DNA from: Ashinkailepas kermadecensis
Taxonomy: Eukaryota; Arthropoda; Thecostraca; Neolepadidae
Reading direction: 5' to 3'
Assembly: GCA_034440615.1 (NCBI GenBank)
Contig: JAOTOM010004563.1
Coordinates: 186,001-250,000, forward strand
Length of the DNA stretch: 64,000 nucleotides
Shown here one piece after another: positions 24,923 through 35,835 of the stretch; position 1 is the stretch's first letter, and every line of letters starts with the position of its first letter. Position numbers and translations under genes: made by a program. The notes under the pieces were generated by a model. It worked only from the letters and a program-made list of their open reading frames with translations, was not told where the DNA came from and did no database searches.

Positions 24923-25910
24923 CATGTTCATGGATTTGCAAATGCCACATGCTAACGAATAGATGGAATGTATAAATAAATAGAGAAATACATACATCCA
25001 TGAATACAAGGAAAACGGATACATTTTGCAATTCATTGGCAATGAAATGACACTGAAAGATTACCACAGTCCCACATACTCATCACTACTGGATCGGCAA
25101 GCCAGAATGTTCGGCTTGCAAAATAGCCTGACGTCAAACAAGGCCAGACGGGCACGGGTGCAACCGAACAGAGAGTGCAGCTTAGGTGCTGACAAGCATG
25201 TCTGCCACACAACGATTGACAACTGCCGAATGCCAGACTCACTGACTTCCAAACAGTTGACTCCACTGGTTGACAGAGCGTCAGACGCGCACTGCTGATG
25301 CGCCATCCGAATTGTTGACAGACTGTCATGACAACAGGGCAGGTGCGGAAGACCCATTGATGATGTGTCAAGAACATCCGCTGACTGACACGATCTGTCA
25401 TAACAGGGCCAGCGTACGGATGCCATCACAAGCGACACCACAAGTTGACGACCTAGTTTGTACAGGATGGCCATTGTCTGGCTTGAGACAGGCGACAATC
25501 CAATGGTCGTTTGGTCGTTAGGCACGGCCGCTGACCATTGATGTGCCAGCTTCACATTGGAAGCGGATGAGGTGCGAGCGCAGCCACGCCGCCCGTGAGC
25601 CGCACCGTGTTCCGGTTACCACGGATTGGGGCAGGACCGTGTCAGACAACCGCCGTGACGCGCTCTCGATGGCTCGAATTAACCTTTGTTTTCATAACGC
25701 GCCTCAACTGGGCGAGGTGTTGGCTTCAGAAGGCGACTGGGCGCGCGGTATCCTGAGACGCTGTGCCGGGTAGGCATGAATCCTGAAGGGGTCGCTGGCG
25801 CCGGACCCGGGGCCTCTCTCTGCCTCCGGACGCCAGAGAAGCCAGCGCCGAGTGTGGCCGAACCACACACGTCTGCGCCGGACTACGGGTCCACTCCCGG
25901 ACCCGGAGCA
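24923..25910. other. mostly unique sequence with a decayed duplication
   Basis: 24923-25060 is AT-rich. A segment near 25311 (GACAGACTGTCATGACAACAGGGC) has a diverged partner near 25390. No gene recognised. Confidence 0.5.
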
Positions 25911-25992
25911 GCCAGTGTCGTCGGAGCCGGAGCGGTAGCGGGAGCCGGAGCCGGAGTGAGGGCCGGAGCCGGAGCCGGGGCCGGAGCCCGCC
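25911..25992. repeat. (GGAGCC)n hexanucleotide tract
   Basis: About a dozen imperfect GGAGCC/GGGGCC hexamers on the plus strand. Confidence 0.85.
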
Positions 25993-27440
25993 GCCGAGTC
26001 GGGCCGCACCGGCCGCCCGCCCGCCCGCTGACGGCAGGCACATAGTTCCGGTCCGGCTCATCCAGATTATGCCAGGAGCGCGCCGCGCACGCAATCAGCT
26101 GCTCGAGAAACCGGGCACCACCTGCGCGTCATTGTCGCGAGGCGCCGCGGACCGGCCGGCCGCCGACGGGCTTTCGCTGCTGTTGTCCGCACGCCGCTTC
26201 CAGAGCACTTTTTATCATCTGCAGCACCATTCGCTGCAATCAACAGCACTGCAAGTGCCGGTCTCCAAACGGGGTCAATGATAGCCGGCGGTGGGCGCGC
26301 CGCCCGAGGGGCGTCGCTCGTCTGGACGAACGAGTCGTCCGATTATCCGGCAGGCGGAGCCGACACCGGCCGGTCCAGAGACGGGCGGCCGGTCTCCGCC
26401 ACCCGCTGACCTGCCGAGGTGGCTGCGCGTGCGCATGGTGGGCGTCGTGCGCCTGCATCGCCCGCCTCATTTACAGCGTGTCAAACCCAGTCAAGCGCTG
26501 GCAGCCGACGAGACGCGACGAGGCACGACGTCCGATCGACGGCAGCGCCAGTGTCGTGACACCCGCGCAGCCCGCAGCGGTTGGTGACGACCCTGCTCTG
26601 GCACGGAGTGACGACCCGGCTCTAGCACGGGCCGGGTCGCCTTGGTGCCTCGAGGGGGCGACGGGGCGGCGGGGGCGGGAACGGGGTCGGCCATCCAGAC
26701 TCCGCGGGACGTGACGTGGTGGCAGGGCGGTGGCGCGCGTGTGCCGGACTGACCAGCCGTGTCCGGCCGACACGCCCCCAATTAGCCGATCCATGTAAGA
26801 CGCACACGCGGCCGGCGGCCGGCCCGCCCCTGTGTTACGGCGGCGACGCCCACGGCCGCCAAATCACGCTATCTCCGCCACGGCGCCGCTCAAGGCCTCG
26901 CGTGCGCCGCCGCGCCCGTCGGCCGTCACGGCGTCATCGACAGCGTGTCCCCGCCGGCCGTCGTCGCCGCTACATCACCATCAGCTGACGTCATCGAGAC
27001 GTCACCATCGCCGTCACCTGGCGTCGTGCCGACCTGGCCGCCGAGCGCGATCGTATCGGCCGAGACGTCGGCGTCGCCGCGTCCAACGGCACCGGCGCGG
27101 CGAGCGTCGCGTCGGCGCGGCCAGCCGCCGCGAGATACGCCGGCGACCGGGCGCGGCCGGCGCCGCAGAACGGAGCACGGCGCGCGCTCCGACAGCGCCG
27201 GCAGCCGGGTTGACGGCGCGGCCGCCTAATGGCTGCGACGGCCCGATACTGACGCGCGGCGACACGTGCCGCCGACACACACAGGCGCCGCCTGTCTGTC
27301 GGTCGCAGGCCGCGTCGGGCCGAGATGAGCCGGCTGGCAGCCGACTGGCAACAAACAGCCGCCGCCGCCGCCGCCGCCAGGTCGGGTGCCCAAGTCACCG
27401 GCGCGGCGGCACTCGGCACAACGAATCCTGGCTCGGTTAG
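25993..27440. other. very GC- and CpG-rich island in intron 2
   Basis: About 1.4 kb of dense CpG with a (GCC)n run at 27356-27380. Long frames exist in several phases, which is expected at this composition. It could be a regulatory island or alternative promoter; no conserved coding is recognised. Confidence 0.45.
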
Positions 27441-28369
27441 CGGGGCGACGGCTCGGTCATTGGAATAGAATGAGATCATAATGTGTGTAATAAGAGGGTC
27501 GGTACCCGTTCGGTGACGCCTCCAGGCAATCGTCTGAGTCAGATGGAGCTGAAGGCGGCGCCCGACGGGCGGTGACGGCATGACGCCACGTTCAGGGGTG
27601 GAGTCCGCGATCCGTCCCGGAGAGGCCGATTCGAGCGGTAATCTGCGTCTGTTTCGCGATGGGTATGCATGCCGAGTGGAGGCGCGGCACGCCGTGAATC
27701 TGCGTCCGTGAAGAGTGGCCGTGCCGGTGGCGAACGACCGGCCATACCAGCCCGCGGCCGGACGCCAGCCGGCCGCCGCCAGCGCGCCGCGCGCCGTTCA
27801 ACTATGCAGACTGCCGTAACAACAGAAGATGCGGATGGTGATGAGCAATTGACGCAGTTGCCGCCAGCCCAGCATGAGCCCTCCCTCTCCTCCCCTATCT
27901 CAAACAGAACGCACCCAAGTCAGACAGCTGACCGGACAAGGGTGGGGCGCGGGGACAAGGACGGGGAGCAGGGACGGGGTAGCGAGACGACGCGACGGTA
28001 CACACTGGGGAAGTGGCTATGGGGAGGCGGATGCGGAGACGGCGGCAGCCCAGCTCTGGACGTGGGATGCAGATCACAGTTGGCCCGTGGCGGCCGGTGG
28101 GGTGTATCAATCCTGAGCAGCGGGACGCCCACCACCGACACGGTGACACGGCCGGTCCCCGCGGCGCACCACCATCAAACACTCCCCCGCCACTGAAGGC
28201 ACCCGGTGGCTGGCAGCCGTATTTGGCTTCACGAAGGTCCTCCATGGGAGGTGCACGCGCGGACAAAAGGCATCATCACGAGGCGGCGGGTGGTGAGACG
28301 CTGTATTTGGTCAAACAGCTCAAACAATGAGCACATAAAACATGCCGATCAAATATGACATCGGGTTTA
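27441..28369. other. unique intronic sequence
   Basis: Moderate to high GC; no feature recognised. Confidence 0.5.
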
Positions 28370-28865
28370 CAGGGAAATGTGAGTGAATAGAGGAGAGAAG
28401 AAGAGACACAAGACTTAGAGAGTACGTAGTGAGGGGAAAGTCGAGCGGGCGAGAGAGCAGATTGGGAGATAAAAGGGGAAGGGAGACGGAGCGAGGGATA
28501 TGGATACAGGAAGCAGGAAGCGTGGCGAATAGTGGGAGAAATAGTGAATGCGAGAAGGAGTGGTGGCAGAACACGAGTGGGCCAGTGGTGATTGGGGCCG
28601 ATGGAGAAATCGAGAGCGGAGGAGGAACAGATTGGACGGGAGGACTGGGCACAGAGGCCGCGAACGACAAACGTGACGCAAATACAGTGAAAGGAAATCG
28701 AGAATACAGATCACGAAATCAGCTCATTGAGGCAGACAGAGAGGAGAGGAAAAAGACAGGCGATTGACAAGAGCAGATAGTAGCCGAGATTTCAGAAACG
28801 AGAAAGGCACGTCCGAAGAAATACATCGCATCAAGGCTGGACAGCGATAGATAAAGAGATGAAAG
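28370..28865. other. purine-rich strand segment
   Basis: About 490 bp in which the plus strand is strongly enriched in A and G (GAGAGA- and AAGGAG-type words), giving a pyrimidine-rich transcript strand. It is probably a decayed GA-rich simple repeat. Confidence 0.6.
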
Positions 28866-29458
28866 GGCGAGTCAGATCGGCCGAGGGCGGGGAAGCTGAT
28901 GGAGCCGTGATAAAGCCATCTGTTGGGTGCGCAGAGGGCAGGCTCGCAGAGGGCAGGCTCGCAGCCCGGTCGGAGGCCGCACACCACCGCCCGGAAGGCC
29001 TGCGTGCCGGCCACCTGAGCAAGCGCCGGCGGCTATTAATACCGGGCGCCGAGCGGAATACCGCGGCCAGATGTGTGACGCAGCGGCGACGCCGAGTGAC
29101 GTCACCGACACAGAGAAAACAGCGGATACCAGAACAAAGGCGGGCGGGCGTTCTTCGGCAGTGGGTGCCACACTGGTACGAGGCGGGACCGAGACAATGG
29201 CTGCTGACGCTAGAAAATCGGTTGTCTCTGGGGACGCGGCGTGTGCCGAACACACCCAGAAATGGCGGGCAGGCGCGGCCGCGGCCAGCTATGGAGGACG
29301 CCGCACATCCGCTCAGCTCAGCCAGCGTCGTCGGCCGCCGCTGCGAGGCGGCGCGGCACACATCTGCGGCGGTCCGGCCGGAGCCTGTAGCCAGCTGGCG
29401 ACGGCGCCGACGCCGACGCGGAGCGCCCGCTCCGACAGCTGGAGTCACGGCAGACGCA

Positions 29459-29491
<33 letters not shown>

Positions 29492-29900
29492 CCGTCCCCG
29501 TCCCCCGCCCACGCCACACAGTAACAAGACAGCAGCCACTCTCGCGACACCCACGCAACAGCGCGGCGGCGGCGGCGGCGGCGACGGCCGCCCCACCGCG
29601 CCGGTCACCCATCAAGGCGAAGGAGGGCGGTCGGCGATGGGCGGACAGGCGACGTGCCCGACCAGATGGCACGCTCTGTCCTGCGGACGGCCGCGTGTCG
29701 CGCGGTGCCGCCGAACCAGGTCAGTATCACGATGTCTACACCCACGTCCGGCCATTGTGCGCCGACAGTGAAACCGGCGCGTCGCCCTGCGCCGCCCCGA
29801 CGCCATCAATAATTCAAAGCCGCTCCGTGGCGACGGCGCCGCCGAATTTGGCGGCGTTTCTCCGACGTGTCGGCGTCACGCAGCCGTCATGTCCAGCCGC
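28866..29900. other. GC-rich island with CGG runs
   Basis: CpG-dense sequence with (CGG)n at 29460-29489 and 29564-29582. A 221-codon frame (28859-29524, plus) and a 239-codon minus frame overlap each other. Neither resembles a known protein, and both are probably compositional. Confidence 0.45.
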
Positions 29901-30430
29901 GTCTCCCCTCGTCCTCTGCATCCCTCCGCAGGTGACACCCCTTCCTGTGACGTCTCCCCTCGTCCTCTGCATCACTCCGCAGGTGACACCCCTTCCTGTG
30001 ACGTCTCCCCTCGTCCTCTGCACCCCTCCGCAGGTGACACCCCTTCCTGTGACGTCTCCCCTCGTCCTCTGCATCACTCCGCAGGTGACACCCCTTCCTG
30101 TGACGTCTCCCCTCGTCCTCTGCACCCCTCCGCAGGTGACACCCCTTCCTGTGACGTCTCCCTCCGCAGATGACATCCCCTCCTGTGTGGCCCGGCCACG
30201 TCTCCCCTCGTCCTCTTCATCCCTCCGCAGACGACATCGTCCCTCCTATGTTGCCCGGTCACGTCTCCCTCGTCCTCTTCATCCCTCCGCAGATGACATC
30301 CCCTCCTGTGTGGCCCGGCCACGTCTCCCCTCGTCCTCTTCATCCCTCCGCAGACGACATCGTCCCTCCTATGTTGCCCGGTCTCGTCTCCCCTCGTTCT
30401 CTTCATCCCTCCGCAGATGATCCCCCCCCC
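29901..30430. repeat. 50-bp array passing into 61-bp dimeric units
   Basis: 29901-30174 repeats GTCTCCCCTCGTCCTCTGCA with ACCCCTTCCTGTGAC every 50 bp, alternating CATCACTCC and CACCCCTCC or CATCCCTCC. From 30175 the same core is in units of about 61 bp alternating TGTGTGGCCCGGCCACG and CTATGTTGCCCGGTCACG. It ends in a C10 run (30422-30431). Confidence 0.96.
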
Positions 30431-30895
30431 CTGTGCTGCCCGGCCACGCTGGCGGCGTGAGGTACACGGGGGGAAGCCCGAAGACGCCGGCTCAGGGAAC
30501 CCAGTGGACGGCGCTGGTCTGCCACGGTCACCTATGCCAGTTCGTGAGCATCTCGTGAGTCACGGCCGGTGGGTCGTGAGTCAGCGCTCGGTGCCTCCGG
30601 TGCGCCTCCAGTCACGTCCCGGTGCCGGTGAAATATGGCCGAGTGGCGTGTTTTTGCAGAGCCGTGTCGTTGCAGCGATTCGTCGCCATCACGGACGATG
30701 GATGACCCGACCGGCCGCGTCTCGGTACTCCCTTCCCATCCCCACCCGCAACCTAATGTTGTGTCGCACTGCATCGGGGTGGATTTGCGTTCCGGAATCA
30801 AAATATGTTTGTACTCCAGTCAGTTTCGGGTATGTTCATCAAACAACATATGTTTGCAGTTATTTTCGAAGAACTTGCTCAACATTTAAAATATT
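30431..30895. other. unique intronic sequence
   Basis: No feature recognised. Confidence 0.5.
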
Positions 30896-30901
30896 TATAT
30901 A

Positions 30902-30953
<52 letters not shown>
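30896..30953. repeat. (TA)n microsatellite
   Basis: Run of TA dinucleotides with one TTAA interruption near 30905. Confidence 0.97.
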
Positions 30954-31850
30954 GCTTATTTAATCCTTTAGCGTCACATTTACGCACGCGTTGGCGGCGG
31001 GATCGCGGGCGCCAACAGCGCAGACCAGCGGAGGATGTACGGCCAGCGCCACCGGCCCGACCTGGGCTGCCATTCAGACCCGAGTTGCCACTTTCACCGG
31101 CCGCTGTCCCGCCGCTCGTCCTTGCAATGCCGTCGGCGGGCACCACCCTCGCCGCAGCGGCATCGTCGCGCCGCCGCCCCGCCGGCCCGCTCGCATCAGG
31201 CGGACGCGCCGAGACGGCCGCCGCCCCGCTAAGTGGATGGAAGTGGGACATATTATCGCCCGACGGGGTCGCCCACCGTCGCGTCAAATGCACACCTGGC
31301 CGCTAAAACCGGCCGAAACTGGGCTGGCGCGCAAGCGCAGCGTCGCCAAGACTCGTCCGTCGTCTGCTCCGACAGAAACTGACAGATCGCCACCAGAACT
31401 GCGCTGCAACGCGGCGGCGTCCGGCCGCGCGGTCATGATTTGGTGGTCAGATGTTCCGCCGCAGCCCCGGGCGGCAGCGGCGGCGGCCGTCAGTGACGTC
31501 ACCCAGTCAGCTGACGGCACGCGCGGACACATCGGGGCGGCGGCGGCGGAGAAACGGCCCGCCGGTGGCCGAGACCGCACGGTGCAGCGGGCGGCGTACC
31601 GAGCGGTGGCGGAACGCGGCTCCGTCGGCGACCTGTTGCGGTTCCGACTCATGGCGGGCCGACCCACAGCGCGTGCGCCGGCGCCACCACCGGGCATTCA
31701 CAGAAATAGTGCGCCGGCTTGGCGGTGCGAGGCTCGGCTGTTTGGATAGGCCGGCTGCCAACATCGTGCACGGCGGAGCGACGGAAGGCTAGTGCGGAGT
31801 GGGGTCTTGGCTGGGCTGGGAGTCTGACCTGGTCAAGTCTTAAGGACTGT
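30954..31850. other. GC- and CpG-rich unique sequence
   Basis: About 0.8 kb of CpG-dense sequence between the TA run and the MITE. Overlapping frames occur on both strands with no recognisable protein. Confidence 0.45.
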
Positions 31851-32262
31851 TCACACCTAGCGTAATCCCGACGCACTGTCGGAATCGACGCAAAGCTAGC
31901 GGACAGTTAGCATGGGGCCCGATGAGTCTGCCGATTCAGCCATTGCGCCGGCCTTGCGTCAGCTGTCTGCCGAGTCCTACAAAACGCTGGCGATTTCCGA
32001 GCGGACAAAGTTGGCTTTTCTCAACTTTTTCCGCTCGGCGCACCAGCGGCCTTGACGCAAGGTCGACAGACTGCTCGGGATAAACTGCGGTCGCCATATT
32101 TGCTGATCTTCGATTATATACTTGCTGCTATATTTGCTATATCTGCTATATTTGATGATCTTCACTGGTCTGTCGACGCGTCGAAATTACGCCCAGTGCG
32201 TCGGGATTACGCCTCGTCCGTCATTGCGCTGGTTTTTTGCGTCGAGATTACGCTAGGTGTGA
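31851..32262. mobile_element. 412-bp foldback-type MITE with 24-bp terminal inverted repeats
   Basis: The left end TCACACCTAGCGTAATCCCG (continuing ACGC, 31851-31874) is matched by the reverse complement of 32239-32262 with one mismatch. GCGTCGNNATTACGC is repeated subterminally on the right (about 32179, 32198, 32239). Internally CCTTGCGTCA (31952-31961) faces TGACGCAAGG (32053-32062), and CGCTGG (31985) faces CCAGCG (32043). A 17-bp arm at 31997-32013 pairs with 32022-32038 (16 of 17) around an 8-nt loop. There is no transposase frame. A target-site duplication could not be identified, so the superfamily is unassigned. Confidence 0.85.
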
Positions 32263-32849
32263 GCTATTCCGGTCTCGCCCGTCTTTCTCGGCTCGGTCTG
32301 ATTCTGTGCGGTCCAGTGTATGCCTGGGTGCAGATACGTTTTGAATTTTGGCGTGCTCTGAGCTTACATTTGGTCTCGGTCTGGGTAACCGTATTTGGAT
32401 CTGATGTAGGACCGGTCTGCGCGTTAATGTGCCATGTTCCACACCTGGACAGGGGATCTCTGGGAAGACAATCCCACTACCCCGGCCCGAACCCAACTTT
32501 AGTTAGTTATTGTGGTTTAGGGGCGCATCGGAACCCAACTTTCAAGAGGCGCCAAGTCGTGAGAGGGGAGCAATGCCCCTCAATCGGACGACGTGTACCC
32601 CACCACCCCACCCTGCACGGGCTCCACCCCTGTGGCGAAATGCAGCTATCAAGAGCCGTGTGCACGACGAACAAGGATGCCGACCGACGGTCAACGTAAA
32701 AATCCTGTCGGACTGGACACGCTATCGGCAATCTGCTTGCACGGCATGCACCTGCTCGCGGTCTGACCGCACGCAGCTCCGTGCCGAGCCGCCCTTGGGC
32801 CGTCCTTGTCCGTCCAGTGTTCTACCCGCGTCGGTCGTGTCCTGTGGCC

Positions 32850-32852
<3 letters not shown>
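32263..32852. other. unique intronic sequence
   Basis: No feature recognised. Confidence 0.5.

Positions 32853-32923
<71 letters not shown>
32851..32923. repeat. (GT)n microsatellite
   Basis: About 36 uninterrupted GT repeats. Confidence 0.98.
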
Positions 32924-32924
<1 letters not shown>

Positions 32925-33004
32925 CGCGCGTCCCAATCAGACCCAGCCAGGCCAGCGGTCATCGACCAGAGTCGTCCGACAGTGTTCGCCTCGCGTCCAC
33001 CCCG

Positions 33005-33105
33005 CCCGTTCTGCACCAGTCATGGGCCAGGCACTTCCGCCCGTGTCCGACCTGTCCGGCCGTTCTGCACCAGTCATGGGCCAGGCATTTCCGCCCGTGT
33101 CCGGC
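33005..33105. repeat. 54-bp direct repeat (2 copies)
   Basis: TTCTGCACCAGTCATGGGCC and the following bases through CCCGTGTCCG occur twice in tandem, just before the 26-bp array. Confidence 0.93.
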
Positions 33106-33111
33106 TTCCTT

Positions 33112-33465
33112 CTATCCTGCGTCCGTCCTGTCCTGTTCTATCCTGCGTCCGTCCTGTCCTGTTCTATCCTGCGTCCGTCCTGTCCTGTTCTATCCTGCGT
33201 CCGTCCTGTCCTGTTCTATCCTGCGTCCGTCCTGTCCTGTTCCATCCTGCGTCCGTCCTGTCCTGTTCTATCCTGCGTCCGTCCTGTCCTGTTCTATCCT
33301 GCGTCCGTCCTGTCCTGTTCTATCCTGCGTCCGTCCTGTCCTGTTCTATCCTGCGTCCGTCCTGTCCTGTTCCATCCTGCGTCCGTCCTGTCCTGTTCTA
33401 TCCTGCGTCCGTCCTGTCCTGTTCCATCCTGCGTCCGTCCTGTCCTGTTCCATCCTGCGTCCGTC
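33112..33465. repeat. 26-bp tandem array (about 13.6 copies)
   Basis: Unit CTATCCTGCGTCCGTCCTGT plus CCTGTT; the only common variant is CCATCC for CTATCC. Strongly pyrimidine-rich on the plus strand. Confidence 0.99.
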
Positions 33466-34259
33466 ATGGGCCGCTTCCGTCCATTGCTGTGTCCATCTGT
33501 TGGCGCGGCCGGCGCCGGCAGACGCCCAGGGACTCTGCGCCGTGTCCGTGATTTACACGGATGCCGTCCTGGCGGCCATTACCCGGCGACCCCGCACGTG
33601 ACTGACGGGAGGAAGGGGGGGGGGGGGTGCGACCTTTCGCAGCGGCCGGTGACCACACAGAGCCGGTGCAGAGCCGCCACAACTCATCGTCGAACAAGCG
33701 CCGCCAACGAACGCCACAATGCGCCGGTCGAAGCCGCGTGATCGTGCCTGTCCAGACGACTCTGGGTGCAGAGGTCTACCCCAGGGACGCCAAGGTATGC
33801 GCCGGACATCATATGAACCTCGTAGGTCTACCAAGGCATACCATTTAGTGGATTTCCACCTGTCTTGAATCTGGGGGAGGCTTGATCCCCACATGGTGAC
33901 TAGATCAAATAGACGGCTGTTTTCTCAAACAGACATGGCCAAAAGGTCTCCCAACTCACACACTGCCTCAGATATGCCGGAATAACGATCCTCTCTTGTT
34001 TAGTTTGGAACGATCAGCAGATAGAAGGCATCAGCTTTGGAAAACAACTGAATCCTGCGCGAAGATGCAAAACAGAGAAGTGAAAATCAGTGAGCAAGAT
34101 ATTTAGCTGTTCTATTTCTTGGAATGGATTCAATATTTCTTACGTCACGTTACGTTCTTACGTTCTCATGTTTCAAAACGAATTTTGTTATCTGACCAAC
34201 ATTAAGTCATCAGAATGCATTTCATACCCTGGCATGATACCGAAAGCCGAGCTTCTCAT
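33466..34259. other. unique sequence, AT-richer towards the right
   Basis: Contains a G13 run at 33615-33627. No gene or array recognised. Confidence 0.5.
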
Positions 34260-34775
34260 CAAGGATCACATCCGGCGCCGATGTTTGTGTGAGGGATCCC
34301 GCCGACCGTCACAATCGGTGCCATGGACCGTACAGAGAGCTGAAGCACACGCCCGAGGTCACACGAACCACTGAGATTTGCGCCGTGGACCACACGGGCC
34401 GCCGGGGTGTGGACTGGGAACCACAAGGGGCCGCCGGGGTGTGGACTGGGAACCAAAAGGGGCCGCCGGGGTGTGGACTGGGAACCACACGGGCCGCTGT
34501 GAGCTGCGCCGGGGATCACGCAAGCCGACGCGGTCTGCGCCGGGAACGCACAGAACACCGTGATCTGGACCAGAGATCATGCGGGCTGATAGGTTCCGCG
34601 TGCGGCATAATAGTGGGCTGAGGCATGCGCCAGGGGTTATACCGACTTCTGGGAGATGCACCAGAGACCACACAGACCGCCCCCAGGGATCATGTGGGCA
34701 GCTGAGGTTTACGACATGGACCTTATCGGCCGTCGAAGGCTGCACCACAAACTTCACGAGCCGATATAACGTCAG
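34260..34775. repeat. decayed array of about 30 bp with a homogeneous core
   Basis: Three near-identical units of GGGGCCGCCGGGGTGTGGAC with TGGGAACCA (about 34398-34495). They are flanked on both sides by progressively more diverged copies of the form GCGCCGGGGATCAC...GGGC. Confidence 0.75.
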
Positions 34776-35009
34776 ACGCCTTGGCAACCCGGGTGGACGG
34801 ACTTCAGACGAAGCACGCAGGCTGGCGCGCTGACCGGTGGCGTGAGAGGGTGGGGGAAGCGAGTCGGAAGGTGCGTGGCGCCCCGACGGCAGGGTGACTC
34901 GCCGTCCGACGCGTGACGTCACCGTAGTGACGAGACGGAAATAGGCGGAGCCGAGCCGAGCCGCCATTCATCTGGTGGGCCGGACAGCGCCGGCAGCGCG
35001 AGCCGGGGC
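34776..35009. other. unique intronic sequence
   Basis: Nothing recognised. Confidence 0.4.
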
Positions 35010-35167
35010 GGCGCTCCCGGTCGGTGCCAATGGATCTCGCCTCGCTCGGCTCCCTGAGGTCCCTCCCTGATGGCTCGGTTATGGCGTGGCGGCGCTCCCG
35101 GTCGGTGCCGATGGGTCTCGCCTCGCTCGGCTCCCTGAACTTCCTCGCTGGTGGCTCGGTCAGCTCG
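35010..35167. repeat. 77-bp direct repeat (2 copies)
   Basis: GGCGGCGCTCCCGGTCGGTG and the following CTCGCCTCGCTCGGCTCCCT occur twice in tandem. Confidence 0.95.
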
Positions 35168-35296
35168 TGGCGGCCGCGGCCGGTTCAGCGGACGCGCGGC
35201 GAGCGATCGGAGCCTCTGCGTCGTGCGGCCCGGCCCGTCTCGGCCCGCTGAGTGGGCGCATTCTGCGGTGCACGGGGCGGCGAGCGCCGGCGCTGT

Positions 35297-35580
35297 TGTG
35301 GCTACATACACGGTGTGGCCGGTGTGGCTACATACACGGGGTGGCCGGTGTGGCTACATACACGGGGTGGCCGGTGTGGCTACATACACGGGGTGGCCGG
35401 TGTGGCTACATACACGGTGTGGCCGGTGTGGCTACATACACGGGGTGGCCGGTGTGGCTACATACACGGGGTGGGCGGTGTGGCTACATACACGGGGTGG
35501 CCAGTGTGGCTACATACACGGGGTGGGCGGTGTGGCTACATACACGGGGTGGCCGGTGTGGCTACATACACGGGGTGGCC
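35297..35580. repeat. how: 26-bp tandem array (about 11 copies) next to how exon 2
   Basis: Unit GGTGTGGCTACATACACGGG plus GTGGCC, nearly invariant. It ends about 120 bp from the exon 2 splice donor. Confidence 0.98.
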
Positions 35581-35701
35581 GCCGGGGTTGGCGCGTGCAC
35601 GCCACACCTAGCGCCACGCCGCGGCATCACCTGCCCCGGCGGAACCGGCGGCGCACAGCGGTGCACGAGGCCGCGCACAGGTACGACACGGCGGTACTCA
35701 C

Positions 35702-35835
35702 GTCCGGATGCTCCTTGATGGGCACGTACACCTTCTCGGAGAGCGTGACCACGGGACCCTGCGGCTCGGGCAGCTCCAGCGGCTGCTTGGCGGTGCCATT
35801 GATTTGGAACAGGTTCGAGCGAACCTTCGCGATTT
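35702..35835 (-). CDS. how: how coding exon 2 (end of QUA1, linker, start of KH)
   Basis: The exon has 134 bp: it completes codon 42 (Glu) and encodes residues 43-86. It opens with IAKVRSNLFQING, where the QUA1 helix continues, and passes through the proline-rich LPEPQGPVV linker. It ends with EKVYVPIKEHPD, the first beta strand of the KH domain. The acceptor follows a pyrimidine-rich tract ending TCTTTCAG at 35836-35837, and the donor is GAC|GTGAGT at 35702/35701 (phase 0). The segment is more similar to insect How than to vertebrate QKI, which has a longer, different linker here; this comparison is from memory of the family. About 120 bp downstream of the donor in transcript order lies a 26-bp minisatellite. 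Confidence 0.96.

Noticed and set aside
28927..30420. 497-codon plus frame
   Set aside because: Compositional frame through a CpG island followed by the 50-bp array. No recognisable domain, and it is antisense within a how intron.
31851..32262. Assignment of the foldback element to a named transposon superfamily
   Set aside because: Terminal bases are not diagnostic to me and no target-site duplication of 2, 3, 8 or 9 bp could be matched at the ends.
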